The position numbers and the translations under genes are program-made. A stretch of 32,366 bases of DNA, taken from assembly GCA_012728315.1 (NCBI GenBank), contig JAAYFI010000073.1, forward strand, positions 1 to 32,366. Direction: 5' to 3'. Source of the DNA: Gammaproteobacteria bacterium (GTDB taxonomy: Bacteria; Pseudomonadota; Gammaproteobacteria; Pseudomonadales; Pseudomonadaceae). The notes under the pieces are model-generated. The model made no database searches. It was given only the letters and a program-made list of their open reading frames with translations, and had not been told where the DNA came from. Below are positions 17,942 through 26,309 of the stretch, piece by piece. Each line of letters begins with the position of its first letter. Within the stretch, counting starts at the first letter, position 1.

Positions 17942-18040
17942 TAGGTGCTGCGTGAGTGCTTTGATAGTTACAAAATGTGCAGTATGTCTGATTATAAGGT
18001 CAAAACGGGCTTGATATGGCTTGAGTAAGTCGATTGAATG

Positions 18041-18069
18041 TTGATAAAACTCTATCCGTAAAAGATACT
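18041..18069 (+). promoter_or_regulatory. Candidate sigma-70 promoter of fimV
   Basis: TTGATA (18041-18046) and GATACT (18064-18069) are 17 bases apart and match 5 and 4 of 6 consensus positions. Transcription from here would give a leader of roughly 140 bases before the fimV ATG. Confidence 0.45.
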
Positions 18070-18136
18070 TAGCGCCTAGATTGAATAAAGATTCTAGTTG
18101 CAAGGCGGAATTAGGTTGAATGCAGCTGGCGGGGGC

Positions 18137-18191
18137 CGTCAGTATTTGACGATTGAGAGCGGTGCATTCATAACCCTCCGGGGTATCCGGA
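18137..18191 (+). other. Small hairpins in the fimV leader
   Basis: CGTCA/TGACG (18137-18141 with 18147-18151) and TCCGG/CCGGA (18177-18181 with 18187-18191) are perfect 5-bp stems with five-base loops. The second can instead fold as ACCC/GGGT (18173-18176 with 18181-18184), so two mutually exclusive forms lie 10 bases upstream of the ribosome site at 18201-18206. Confidence 0.3.
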
Positions 18192-18215
18192 ACGAAAAAA
18201 AAGGGATAACTCTAT

Positions 18216-21092
18216 ATGCTTCAAGTTCGCAAATTGGTGCTAGCGGTTGCCGCCGCTACAGCGTTTTCATCCAGTTTTACCCATGCGCTAGGTTTGGGTG
18301 ATTTATCTGTTAAGTCATCTTTAAATCAGCCGCTTGAAGCTGAGATTTCTTTATTAGAGGTGCGAGACTTAACCTCCATTGAAATTAAAAGCCAACTGGC
18401 CTCGCCGGAAGAGTTCAGTAAAGCCGGAGTCGACAGACAGTTTTTTTTAACAGGCTTAAAGTTTACGCCAGTTATTGATGCCAATGGCAAGAGCGTTATT
18501 CGTGTTACCAGTAGCAAGCCTGTTAAAGAACCCTATCTAAACTTTTTGGTGGAAGTTCTATGGCCCAATGGTCGCTTGCTGCGTGAGTACACACTGCTAT
18601 TGGATCCGCCACTGTATGCGCCTCAGCAAGTTATTTATGCACCACAACCTGCAGCAACCTCAACGCTAAATCGTGCGCAGCCTACGCCGCCACAAGCCCG
18701 GCAGCCGCAGCCTATTGCGCGTACAGCGGCACACAGTGCGCCAGTTCGTGCCGCGAACACTGCCCTGCAGGGTAGTGAATACCGAGTGCAGCGAAATGAC
18801 ACCCTGTGGGAGATCGCTCAGCGTGTGGGCGGTAATGCTTCCATCCATCAAACGATGTTGGCCATTCAAGACCTGAACCCGAATGCGTTTTTAGACGGCA
18901 ATATCAACCGCATGAAGAGCGGCCAAGTTTTGCGCTTACCTTCTGCGCAAGAAATAAACAGCCGCAGCCGTGCCGAAGCTATAGCCCAAGTCAGCCAGCA
19001 AAACAGCAGCTGGAAAACAGGTCGTGCAGCACCGGCATTGGCTGAGCGCCAACTGGATGCGACGCACCGCAGTGAGGCTGGCGCTGCGCCAGCCCAAGTT
19101 GAGCAAGGGGATAGTCTAAAGCTGGTCGCTGATGCTCCAGGACAGGCTCAGCAAGCCGCTGATCAGGGTTCTGCAGCCAATGCTCGCGCTTTACAAGACC
19201 AGCTGGCTTTGAGCAAAGAACGACTCGATTCGACTCTCTTGGAAAACGAAGAGCTGCAAAGTCGTGTTGCGGACCTCAATAGTCAACTGGAAAAATTACA
19301 ACGTCTAATCGAGCTTAAAGATAACCAGTTGGCACAGCTGCAAAATGCAGTTGATGGCCCGCTTGTTGAGCCTGCAGAAAGCAGCGAAGGCGCTGCTGTT
19401 GACTCAGAAACCTCAGCAGACTCAGCAGACACTACCGAAACCCTTGAGCCCGCTGCAGAAACAGTGGAAGCAGTGGAGGCGCCTGTTGTCGCTCAAGACA
19501 CTGTTGAACCAGATCAAGCTGCCGTAGCTGAAACAGTCGAAGTCGCTGCTGAGCCTGAGCCTGAGCCTGCTCCAGTGCCGGCTGTAGAGCCTGAAGAAGC
19601 AATCGCGCCTGCAGCGGTAGAGCCTCAAGCAGAGGAAAAAAACATCATCGATACAGTTATGGATGATCCGATGCTGTTAGCTGCGGCCGGTGGCGGTGCT
19701 ATTTTGGCGCTTTTATTGGCTTTGCTAGCCGTGTCTCGCAGCAGAGCGCGCAAAGAGGCTGAATTGTACAGTGAGCAGCTGGATGAGACGCTCACGCCTG
19801 ACACTGAAGCAGATGTTGAGCTGCCTAGTTTTGCAGAGACTGCTGCAGCAGTTGCAGCCGCACCAGCCGCAGCAGCGGATAAAGAGACTGATACGCTTGC
19901 AGAGAGTTTCGACTTTGATCAACCGGTGGTTGAGACCGCCTTTAAAGAAGAAAAAGCCAATCCTCTTGCTGAGGCCGAAAGCTATATCAGCTTTGGTCGT
20001 TTTAATCAGGCTGCAGATGTGCTCAATACTGCGATTGAGAGCGAGCCAGAACGTCTTGATTTGCGCTTAAAACTTGCTGAGGCGCTGGCAGAGCTGGATG
20101 ATCATGTAGGATTTTCCCGTCAATTAAATGAAATCACTGAAATGGGCGGGGCAGCCACTGAGCTTGCGCAAATTAAAGCACGTTACCCGCATATGCTGGG
20201 AGTGGAGCAGGTTGACAGCGTCACCCTTGACGATGACTTTGCTGATCTGAGCTTAGATGATTTAACTCTTGATACGCCAGCAGGTCTGACAACCCCCGCT
20301 ATTGCAGAACTTGATGCCGAGCTGGATGATTTGTCAGCTTTATTGGCGGAGCAAGAGGATGCACCAGCGGAATCAGTCGCAGCGGCAGAGCCAGAGCTTA
20401 CGGATAAGCCTGAATCAGATTTTGATTTTGATTTCGACTTGGATCTTGACTTGTCAAGCGCTGAAGTAGCCCCGACTGCTGCTGATCCGCTACCTGCGCC
20501 AACAAGTTTTGCTGATGAAGATAAAGAAGATCTCGATCTGAATATTGATGATCTTAACTTTGACTTGGAAATCCCTGCAGAGCCTAAACAAGCGCAGGTT
20601 GACGGTCTGGATGAGTTATCGTTTGATGATTTGGACTTTGCAGAGAGCAGTTCAGCTCAAACAACTGACTTTGCCTTGCCAGACGACTTTGATTTTGCGC
20701 TGCCAAGTGCCGATGATGAGAAGCCAGCAGAGGCCGATTTCAATCTGCAGCTGGATGAAGTTAGCGCAGAGCTTGATACGCTGAGCGCCAGTTTAGCTGC
20801 TGAAGCGCCGGTTGCTTTTGATGGCCCTGCAGCTGATATACAGAGCACTGAAGAGCCTGTTCAATTAGATGCAGCCTTGCAGGACGATGACATCAAAGAC
20901 TTGGATGGCATTGATGATGATTTTAGCTTCTTGTCAGGTACCGATGAGACTGCAACTAAGTTAGACTTAGCACGCGCTTATATTGATATGGGCGATGCAG
21001 AAGGTGCGCGAGATATACTTGATGAGGTGATTGCAGAAGGTAATCCGGCTCAGCAAGATGAAGCGCGTGAATTGATCAGTCAGCTAGGATAA
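18216..21092 (+). CDS. fimV: FimV, polar hub protein / type IV pilus assembly factor
   Basis: A 958-residue inner-membrane protein. In order: signal peptide ending near THALG (residues 1-25), the periplasmic FimV N-terminal domain (LGDLSVKSSLNQPLEAEI), a proline/alanine linker, a LysM peptidoglycan-binding domain at about 188-243 (YRVQRNDTLWEIA), a coiled coil at about 325-375, an acidic Glu/Pro/Ala stretch, one membrane helix at about 485-505, then a cytoplasmic part with a TPR-like region at 581-635, a highly acidic Asp/Phe/Leu-rich segment and the conserved C-terminal domain at about 914-958 (KLDLARAYIDMGDAEGARDIL). FimV organises cell poles, pilus secretin assembly and cAMP signalling in Pseudomonas. 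AAGGGA lies nine bases before the ATG. A strong terminator follows directly. Confidence 0.94.
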   Translation: MLQVRKLVLAVAAATAFSSSFTHALGLGDLSVKSSLNQPLEAEISLLEVRDLTSIEIKSQLASPEEFSKAGVDRQFFLTGLKFTPVIDANGKSVIRVTSSKPVKEPYLNFLVEVLWPNGRLLREYTLLLDPPLYAPQQVIYAPQPAATSTLNRAQPTPPQARQPQPIARTAAHSAPVRAANTALQGSEYRVQRNDTLWEIAQRVGGNASIHQTMLAIQDLNPNAFLDGNINRMKSGQVLRLPSAQEINSRSRAEAIAQVSQQNSSWKTGRAAPALAERQLDATHRSEAGAAPAQVEQGDSLKLVADAPGQAQQAADQGSAANARALQDQLALSKERLDSTLLENEELQSRVADLNSQLEKLQRLIELKDNQLAQLQNAVDGPLVEPAESSEGAAVDSETSADSADTTETLEPAAETVEAVEAPVVAQDTVEPDQAAVAETVEVAAEPEPEPAPVPAVEPEEAIAPAAVEPQAEEKNIIDTVMDDPMLLAAAGGGAILALLLALLAVSRSRARKEAELYSEQLDETLTPDTEADVELPSFAETAAAVAAAPAAAADKETDTLAESFDFDQPVVETAFKEEKANPLAEAESYISFGRFNQAADVLNTAIESEPERLDLRLKLAEALAELDDHVGFSRQLNEITEMGGAATELAQIKARYPHMLGVEQVDSVTLDDDFADLSLDDLTLDTPAGLTTPAIAELDAELDDLSALLAEQEDAPAESVAAAEPELTDKPESDFDFDFDLDLDLSSAEVAPTAADPLPAPTSFADEDKEDLDLNIDDLNFDLEIPAEPKQAQVDGLDELSFDDLDFAESSSAQTTDFALPDDFDFALPSADDEKPAEADFNLQLDEVSAELDTLSASLAAEAPVAFDGPAADIQSTEEPVQLDAALQDDDIKDLDGIDDDFSFLSGTDETATKLDLARAYIDMGDAEGARDILDEVIAEGNPAQQDEARELISQLG

Positions 21093-21095
21093 TTC

Positions 21096-21962
21096 ATGCC
21101 AAGTGAAACAATGCCAGCGGCAGCCCAAGAGGCTGCCGCTGGCGTTTTTAGGATTGCTTTGGGTGTTGAGTATAATGGTTTTAATTACCGCGGCTTTCAG
21201 CTGCAGCAAACCGGTACACCCAGCATTCAAGGTCATTTAGAGCAAGCGTTGCAGCAAGTCAATGCAGATATACCTGTGCGTTTAAGTTGTGCCGGGCGTA
21301 CCGATGCTATGGTGCATGCTTGCGGTCAGGTGGTGCACTTTGATACTCCAATCGAACGCTCCATGCGTTCGTGGGTTATGGGGGCAAATCGCTACTTACC
21401 TAGAGATATCAGCGTGGTTTGGGCGCAAAGCATGCCGCAGGATTTTCATGCGCGTTTTAGTGCCATCGCGCGCCGCTATCGCTATGTGATTTATAGTGAT
21501 GAGGTGCGGCCTGCCCATATGGCGCAAGAGGTGACGTGGACCCATCGCGCGCTTGATATTGAAAAAATGCGTGCCGCCGCACAGTACTTTATCGGTACCC
21601 ATGATTTTAGCGCTTTGCGCGCAACGGGCTGTCAAGCACGCTCACCTGTACGCACCATCCACCATTTACAAGTTCTTGAGTCTGGTAAGCTGATCATTAT
21701 CGATGTCCGTGCTAATGCTTTCTTGCACCATATGGTGCGGAATATAGCGGGGATTTTAATGACAATAGGGGCCGGCGAGCGCCCTATTGACTGGGCGCAG
21801 GCTGCTCTTAAAAGCTGTGACCGTAAAGCGGGTGGAGTGACGGCTGCGCCATACGGTTTGTATATGGTGCAGGTTGAATACCCTGAGCAGTTTAAGCTGC
21901 CAGAGCGTTATTTGGGGCCGCATTTCTTGTCGGGCTTGCCTGATATTTTGGCTGAAAATTAA
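21096..21962 (+). CDS. truA: tRNA pseudouridine(38-40) synthase
   Basis: A 288-residue enzyme that makes pseudouridine at positions 38-40 of the tRNA anticodon arm. The core begins at [10 protein letters not shown] (residue 19); the catalytic aspartate is D70 in [19 protein letters not shown], and RRYRYVIY and [15 protein letters not shown] are also family motifs. Residue 72 is Met where the family almost always has Gly. The start is uncertain: ATG 21096 and ATG 21111 lie before or at a perfect intrinsic terminator that overlaps codons 6-18, while a TTG at 21159 after the terminator has AGGA five bases upstream but would trim the first strand of the fold. Relatives do carry an Ala-rich lead-in, so 21096 is kept. 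Confidence 0.9.
   Translation: MPSETMPAAAQEAAAGVFRIALGVEYNGFNYRGFQLQQTGTPSIQGHLEQALQQVNADIPVRLSCAGRTDAMVHACGQVVHFDTPIERSMRSWVMGANRYLPRDISVVWAQSMPQDFHARFSAIARRYRYVIYSDEVRPAHMAQEVTWTHRALDIEKMRAAAQYFIGTHDFSALRATGCQARSPVRTIHHLQVLESGKLIIIDVRANAFLHHMVRNIAGILMTIGAGERPIDWAQAALKSCDRKAGGVTAAPYGLYMVQVEYPEQFKLPERYLGPHFLSGLPDILAEN
21113..21149 (+). terminator. Strong intrinsic terminator after fimV, inside the truA 5' end
   Basis: GCCAGCGGCAGCC (21113-21125) and GGCTGCCGCTGGC (21131-21143) form a perfect, GC-rich 13-bp stem with a five-base loop, followed by GTTTTT (21144-21149). This is a textbook Rho-independent terminator 20 bases past the fimV stop. It lies downstream of the first ATG of truA and encodes its alanine-rich N-terminal residues. 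Confidence 0.85.
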
Positions 21963-21973
21963 ACGGAGCTGTT

Positions 21974-22618
21974 GTGCGCGTACGAACTAAGATTTGCGGT
22001 ATCACCCGCGTGGAGGATGCACTTGTTGCAGCTGAGGCCGGCGTCGATGCGATTGGCTTGGTGTTTTATGCAAAAAGCCCGCGTGCAGTCAGCTTGGCTC
22101 AAGCGCAGAAAATTGTTGCTGCGTTACCGCCTTTTGTAACCACGGTCGGTTTATTTGTAAACGCGTCGCGCAGTGAGATTAATGCGATTTTGCAGCAGTT
22201 ACCATTGGATGTTTTACAGTTTCATGGTGATGAAACAGCGGCTGAATGTGAAGGCTTTGCAAGGCCTTATTTTCGCGCTTTACGCATGCAGCCTGGTGTG
22301 GATATTGCGAGCATTGCTGCGCAGTACACCCATGCGCAAGGCATTTTACTGGATGCTTGGGTACCCGGTTTGCATGGTGGGACTGGTGAGCGCTTTGACT
22401 GGACGCAAATTCCGCACAACTTAGCCAAACCGCTAATCCTCGCGGGCGGTTTAAACGCGGATAATGTCGCTCAGGCAATGCAGGCTGTGCAACCATGGGC
22501 AGTAGATGTCAGTGGTGGTGTTGAAGCTAGCAAAGGCATTAAAGACGCAGATAAAGTGCGCGATTTCTTATATGCTGTGCAGATGAAAAATGCTCAGCGA
22601 TGTGACGGCAGCCTTTAA
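21974..22618 (+). CDS. trpF: Phosphoribosylanthranilate isomerase
   Basis: A 214-residue TIM-barrel enzyme of tryptophan synthesis that performs the Amadori rearrangement of phosphoribosylanthranilate. Motifs: KICGITR with the catalytic cysteine at the N-terminus, LQFHGDE near residue 77, the aspartate in [16 protein letters not shown] near residue 122, [10 protein letters not shown] near residue 155 and the phosphate-binding [15 protein letters not shown] near residue 176. GTG at 21974 has GGAG about six bases before it. It follows truA by 11 bases, likely the same transcript. A 7-bp inverted repeat (TGACGGC at 22603-22609 with GCCGTCA at 22622-22628) spans its stop codon without a T tract. 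Confidence 0.95.
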   Translation: MRVRTKICGITRVEDALVAAEAGVDAIGLVFYAKSPRAVSLAQAQKIVAALPPFVTTVGLFVNASRSEINAILQQLPLDVLQFHGDETAAECEGFARPYFRALRMQPGVDIASIAAQYTHAQGILLDAWVPGLHGGTGERFDWTQIPHNLAKPLILAGGLNADNVAQAMQAVQPWAVDVSGGVEASKGIKDADKVRDFLYAVQMKNAQRCDGSL

Positions 22619-22701
22619 CAAGCCGTCAGTAACCTGATTATTAAACAAATACTATAAGGCACAGTGCATCGCCACTTGCCCAAAGGCGGAGTAGACAGCT
22701 G

Positions 22702-23628
22702 ATGAACAACTGGTTAGTCGATAAACTAATTCCCTCAATCATGCGCTCTGAAGTCAAAAAGAGTTCAGTGCCAGAAGGTTTGTGGCACAAGTGTCCATCT
22801 TGTGAATCGGTTTTATACAAGCCTGAGCTGGAGAAAACCTTAGACGTTTGCCCTAAGTGTAATCACCATATGCGTATTAATGCGCGCACCCGTTTGGATA
22901 TCTTTTTAGATAAAGAAGGGCGTGAAGAGATTGCTGCGGATCTAGAGCCAGTTGATCGTATTAAATTTCGCGACAGTAAGCGCTACAAAGATCGACTGAC
23001 TGCAGCACAAAAGCAAACAGGCGAAAAAGATGCGCTGATTGCTATGAGCGGTACGCTAGAAGGCATGCCAGTTGTTGCTGCTGCATTTGAGTTTGCCTTT
23101 ATGGGCGGATCAATGGGGGCGATTGTTGGTGAGCGTTTTGTCCAAGCCGCTAATGTTGCTCTTGAACAGCGTTGCCCGCTGATTTGTTTTTCGGCGTCTG
23201 GTGGTGCACGCATGCAAGAAGCACTTATTTCTTTGATGCAGATGGCGAAAACTTCAGCAGTCATTGCGCGCTTGCGTGAAGAAGGTATTCCTTTTATTTC
23301 CGCGCTCACCGATCCCGTTTATGGTGGTGTGTCTGCCAGCTTAGCGATGTTAGGCGATATTATTGTTGCTGAGCCTAAAGCATTGATTGGTTTCGCAGGT
23401 CCGCGTGTTATTGAGCAAACCGTTCGCGAAAAGCTCCCAGAAGGATTCCAGCGCAGTGAATTCTTACTTGAGCACGGTGCCATCGATATGATTATTCCGC
23501 GTGCTGAGTTGCGTCCGCGTGTTGCGAGTGTCTTGCGTCAATTGATGAATGTCCCAACCATCCCTATGGTTGAAGTTGAGGCGGTGGCCAGTACTCAGGC
23601 TGCGCGCAACACTGACGCGCAGGTATAA
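22702..23628 (+). CDS. accD: Acetyl-CoA carboxylase carboxyltransferase beta subunit
   Basis: A 308-residue subunit that, with AccA, transfers the carboxyl group from biotin to acetyl-CoA to make malonyl-CoA, the first step of fatty acid synthesis. The four zinc ligands are C31, C34, C50 and C53 in an N-terminal zinc ribbon. The crotonase-like core follows with [24 protein letters not shown] and [17 protein letters not shown]. The ATG at 22702 has a GGAG about ten bases upstream. It ends three bases before folC, so the two are probably co-transcribed. Confidence 0.96.
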   Translation: MNNWLVDKLIPSIMRSEVKKSSVPEGLWHKCPSCESVLYKPELEKTLDVCPKCNHHMRINARTRLDIFLDKEGREEIAADLEPVDRIKFRDSKRYKDRLTAAQKQTGEKDALIAMSGTLEGMPVVAAAFEFAFMGGSMGAIVGERFVQAANVALEQRCPLICFSASGGARMQEALISLMQMAKTSAVIARLREEGIPFISALTDPVYGGVSASLAMLGDIIVAEPKALIGFAGPRVIEQTVREKLPEGFQRSEFLLEHGAIDMIIPRAELRPRVASVLRQLMNVPTIPMVEVEAVASTQAARNTDAQV

Positions 23629-23631
23629 AAC

Positions 23632-24915
23632 ATGGCTGCGCGTAATCTTGAACAGTGGCTCAGTTATCTAGAGCAGTTGCATCCCAGTGAAATTGATATG
23701 GGTTTGGCGCGAGTGCAAGATGTTGCACAACGTTTAGGATTACCGCGTATAGCCAATAAAATCGTTACGGTTACTGGAACCAATGGTAAGGGCTCTACTT
23801 GTGCTTTTTTGGCCAGTCTGGTCGCTGCGCAAGGACTGTCTGTTGGCGTGTACAGCTCACCGCACTTATTGCGTTATAACGAGCGTGTGCGCATCAACGG
23901 ACAGGAGTCGACAGACCAGCAGCTCTGTGAGGCTTTTAGCGCAGTAGAACAGGCGCGCGCGGATACCAGCTTAACTTATTTTGAAATGGGTACGTTGGCG
24001 GCTTTTTGGCTATTTGCCCAAGCTCAGCTCGATGTCGTCATTTTGGAAGTTGGATTGGGTGGGCGTCTGGATGCTGTCAATATTGTTGATGCCGATGTGG
24101 CAGTGGTCACTAATATAGGCTTGGATCACAATGATTGGCTGGGTGATACCCGAGATTCAGTGGCTTATGAGAAAGCTGGCATTTTTCGCAGTGGTTTACC
24201 TGCCGTTTGTGGTGATTTAGATCCGCCTGAGCGATTACTGACTCAGGCGGCGCGCCTCACAACACCTTTAGTGTTACGCGGTCGGGATTTTGATTTAGCT
24301 GTGTCACAGAAGAGCTGGCACTTGCGTGGTCTTGATCAGCATGGCCAGCCCATACAGTTACAAGGTATTCCATTATTGGATTTGCCTGTTGAAAATGCTG
24401 CTTTAGCTTTGCAGGTGTACGCATTGCTAGGCTTAGCATGGCAGCCGGAGACTTTAATCAAAGGCTTGTGCGCTGCACAGATGCAAGGCCGTTTGCAAAA
24501 AGTCCAGCTCAAATGGCAAGGGCGTACATTACATTTACTGCTCGACGTTGCGCATAATCCGCATGCGGCCAGCTATTTAGCCGGGCGCCTACAAGCGCAG
24601 CCACCGCAAGGTCGTCGTTTGGCGGTGTTTGGTGTGCTTGAGGATAAAGACGTATCTGGATTGCTGGATTGCATGCAGGCGCACATCAGTACTTGGGCCG
24701 TCGCACCTTTGCCTACCCCGCGCAGCTGTCAAGCGACCTATTTACATCAAACATTGCAGCAGCGGGGCGCTCAGGTTGAGCGCTATCAGAATATTGCGCA
24801 AGCCATTGAGGCGCAGTGTGCTGCCGCCACGGCAGAGGATCAGATTATTATATTTGGTTCGTTTTTCACTGTAGCCGAAGCATTAAAGTGGCTTGCAAGC
24901 CAAACAGTCGTTTAA
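23632..24915 (+). CDS. folC: Bifunctional folylpolyglutamate / dihydrofolate synthase
   Basis: A 427-residue Mur-ligase-like enzyme that joins glutamate to dihydropteroate and extends the glutamate tail of folates. The P-loop is VTVTGTNGKGSTCAF near residue 45. SPHLLRYNERVRI, the omega-loop region LEVGLGGRLDAVNIVD near residue 138 and the C-terminal domain motif LLDVAHNPHAA near residue 304 are all present. It starts three bases after accD with AGGT as a weak ribosome site. The accD-folC-SPOR order is standard in Pseudomonas and in Escherichia coli. Confidence 0.95.
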   Translation: MAARNLEQWLSYLEQLHPSEIDMGLARVQDVAQRLGLPRIANKIVTVTGTNGKGSTCAFLASLVAAQGLSVGVYSSPHLLRYNERVRINGQESTDQQLCEAFSAVEQARADTSLTYFEMGTLAAFWLFAQAQLDVVILEVGLGGRLDAVNIVDADVAVVTNIGLDHNDWLGDTRDSVAYEKAGIFRSGLPAVCGDLDPPERLLTQAARLTTPLVLRGRDFDLAVSQKSWHLRGLDQHGQPIQLQGIPLLDLPVENAALALQVYALLGLAWQPETLIKGLCAAQMQGRLQKVQLKWQGRTLHLLLDVAHNPHAASYLAGRLQAQPPQGRRLAVFGVLEDKDVSGLLDCMQAHISTWAVAPLPTPRSCQATYLHQTLQQRGAQVERYQNIAQAIEAQCAAATAEDQIIIFGSFFTVAEALKWLASQTVV

Positions 24916-25004
24916 ATATTTACGCGCAGAGTGGATGTTGTTAAAACACGGCATCTATGTTTTAGTGTGCTTTAAATGCAAAGCTTGAAAAGAGCGAGGT
25001 GTGT

Positions 25005-25634
25005 ATGGCAGCGACAGAGAGCAAGCTTAAACAACGTATGGTTGGTGCGCTGGTACTGATTGCACTAGCGGTCATTTTTTTACCTATGTTATTTAAGAAA
25101 GAAGACCCTGTTCGCGAAGTGGTTGTGCAGGCACCACCGATGCCTGAGGCCCCCGTTGCGCCGCAGTTTCCCGTTGAGGAGGTAGCGGTACCCGAGCCCG
25201 TAGAGGATGATGTCTGGGATCAGCCGGTGATAACTGAAGAACCTCTACAAACTGCACCTGTTGAGCCTATTGTGGCGAGCAAACCTATTGCTCCAGAGCC
25301 ACCAGCCGCTGCAGCAAAGGTCGCGCCCGTTCCTGCGCCTGCACCGGCAATCACTAAAAAACCTGAGCAGCAAGAAGTGGCTCCGGGTATTGATAAAAAT
25401 AACCTGCCCATCTCATGGTCTGTGCAGTTAGCCAATCTAACGAATAAAGCCAACGCTGAAGCGCTGCGTGATACCTACCGTAACAAGCAATATAATGCCT
25501 ATGTGCGCAGTACAGGTAACTCGCATCGTGTACTTATTGGGCCGCTGGTTAGACAAGGTGAAGCCCAAGCGATGTGTAAGAATTTGAAAAACCGTGAAGG
25601 GCAAGAATGTTTTGTAGTGCGCTACGAGCCTTAA
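25005..25634 (+). CDS. dedD: SPOR-domain protein, DedD-like
   Basis: A 209-residue inner-membrane protein with a short cytoplasmic basic start, one helix at residues 12-30, a long proline/alanine/valine-rich periplasmic linker (about 40-130) and a C-terminal SPOR domain from about residue 134 (WSVQLANLTNKANAEALRD to the end). SPOR domains bind denuded peptidoglycan glycans at the division site, so a role in cell constriction is expected for DedD. ATG at 25005 has GAGG five bases before it; a GTG two codons earlier overlaps that site. The assignment rests on architecture and on position between folC and cvpA. Confidence 0.85.
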   Translation: MAATESKLKQRMVGALVLIALAVIFLPMLFKKEDPVREVVVQAPPMPEAPVAPQFPVEEVAVPEPVEDDVWDQPVITEEPLQTAPVEPIVASKPIAPEPPAAAAKVAPVPAPAPAITKKPEQQEVAPGIDKNNLPISWSVQLANLTNKANAEALRDTYRNKQYNAYVRSTGNSHRVLIGPLVRQGEAQAMCKNLKNREGQECFVVRYEP

Positions 25635-25669
25635 ACCTATAATGATGACGATTAAATATTAACAAGCGC

Positions 25670-25707
25670 TTATCAGTATCGAGCAGCTCTGTTAAAATGC
25701 TGCTTTT
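25670..25707 (+). promoter_or_regulatory. Candidate cvpA-purF promoter overlapping a small terminator-like hairpin
   Basis: TTATCA (25670-25675) and TAAAAT (25693-25698) have a 17-base spacer and match 4 and 5 of 6 consensus bases. A 6-bp inverted repeat, AGCAGC (25682-25687) with GCTGCT (25699-25704), followed by TTT, spans the spacer and -10 box. It could end the upstream message or act as an operator; no standard PurR box is visible. Confidence 0.4.
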
Positions 25708-25727
25708 ACAGCGTAGGTTACTTATTA

Positions 25728-26243
25728 GTGTCTTTTAATTGGGTTGATGCCATTATTCTTGGCGTGGTTGTTATCTCTGCGCTGATCAGTTTGAGTCGCG
25801 GTTTTATAAAAGAAGCCTTGTCCTTGGTGACTTGGATTGTTGCAGGGGTTGTGGCTTGGATGTTTGGTGGCAGCTTAGCGCATCATTTTGAAGCCTATAT
25901 CGATACGCCATCAGTACGCATTATTGCAGCTTGTGCGCTACTTTTTGTCGCAACCTTAATGATTGGTGCCTTGGTCAATTTTTTATTAGCGCAACTGGTT
26001 CAAGCAACAGGCTTGACCGGCACTGACCGCCTATTAGGTATGGTGTTTGGTGTTGCGCGTGGCTTGTTGCTGGTTGTGATTTTAGTGGGTTTGTTGAGCT
26101 TAGCGCCGGTTGAACAGGATGCTTGGTGGCAACAATCAACTTTAATTCCTCATTTTCTACTGATTGCTGACTGGTCAAAAAATCTTATTTTAGGATTATC
26201 TGGTGAGTGGATCTCGACGGCTCAAAGTGCATCGCACCGATGA
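25728..26243 (+). CDS. cvpA: CvpA family membrane protein
   Basis: A 171-residue inner-membrane protein with four hydrophobic helices. The N-terminal NWVDAIILGVVVISALISLSRGFIKEAL pattern and the later TGTDRLLGMVFGVARG motif (near residues 97-112) are typical of the CvpA family, known from colicin V production and envelope stress phenotypes. GTG at 25728 gives the expected start. Location directly before purF is conserved, but the functional link to purine synthesis remains unclear. Confidence 0.92.
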   Translation: MSFNWVDAIILGVVVISALISLSRGFIKEALSLVTWIVAGVVAWMFGGSLAHHFEAYIDTPSVRIIAACALLFVATLMIGALVNFLLAQLVQATGLTGTDRLLGMVFGVARGLLLVVILVGLLSLAPVEQDAWWQQSTLIPHFLLIADWSKNLILGLSGEWISTAQSASHR

Positions 26244-26250
26244 GCAAACT

Positions 26251-26280
26251 AGGCAGTTACCTTCCTATAACTGCCTTTAA
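26251..26280 (+). terminator. Hairpin between cvpA and purF
   Basis: AGGCAGTTA (26251-26259) pairs perfectly with TAACTGCCT (26268-26276) around an eight-base loop, followed by TTAATT. It may be a weak terminator that lowers purF relative to cvpA, or an RNA-stabilising structure; purF starts 33 bases further on. Confidence 0.5.
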
Positions 26281-26309
26281 TTAGAATGACATAGCAGGGG
26301 TCGCGTTAC

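Larger units (their letters stand above)
17894..18215 (+). other. Non-coding asd-fimV spacer, 322 bases
   Basis: No frame here looks coding. It holds a perfect 14-bp inverted repeat just after asd, a good sigma-70-like promoter near its middle and two small hairpins before the fimV ribosome site; each is listed separately. A run of eight A (about 18194-18202) lies just before the Shine-Dalgarno AAGGGA. Confidence 0.8.

Noticed and set aside
25635..25727. PurR operator ahead of cvpA-purF
   Set aside because: No 16-base palindrome resembling the enterobacterial PurR box was found; only the small AGCAGC/GCTGCT repeat is present.
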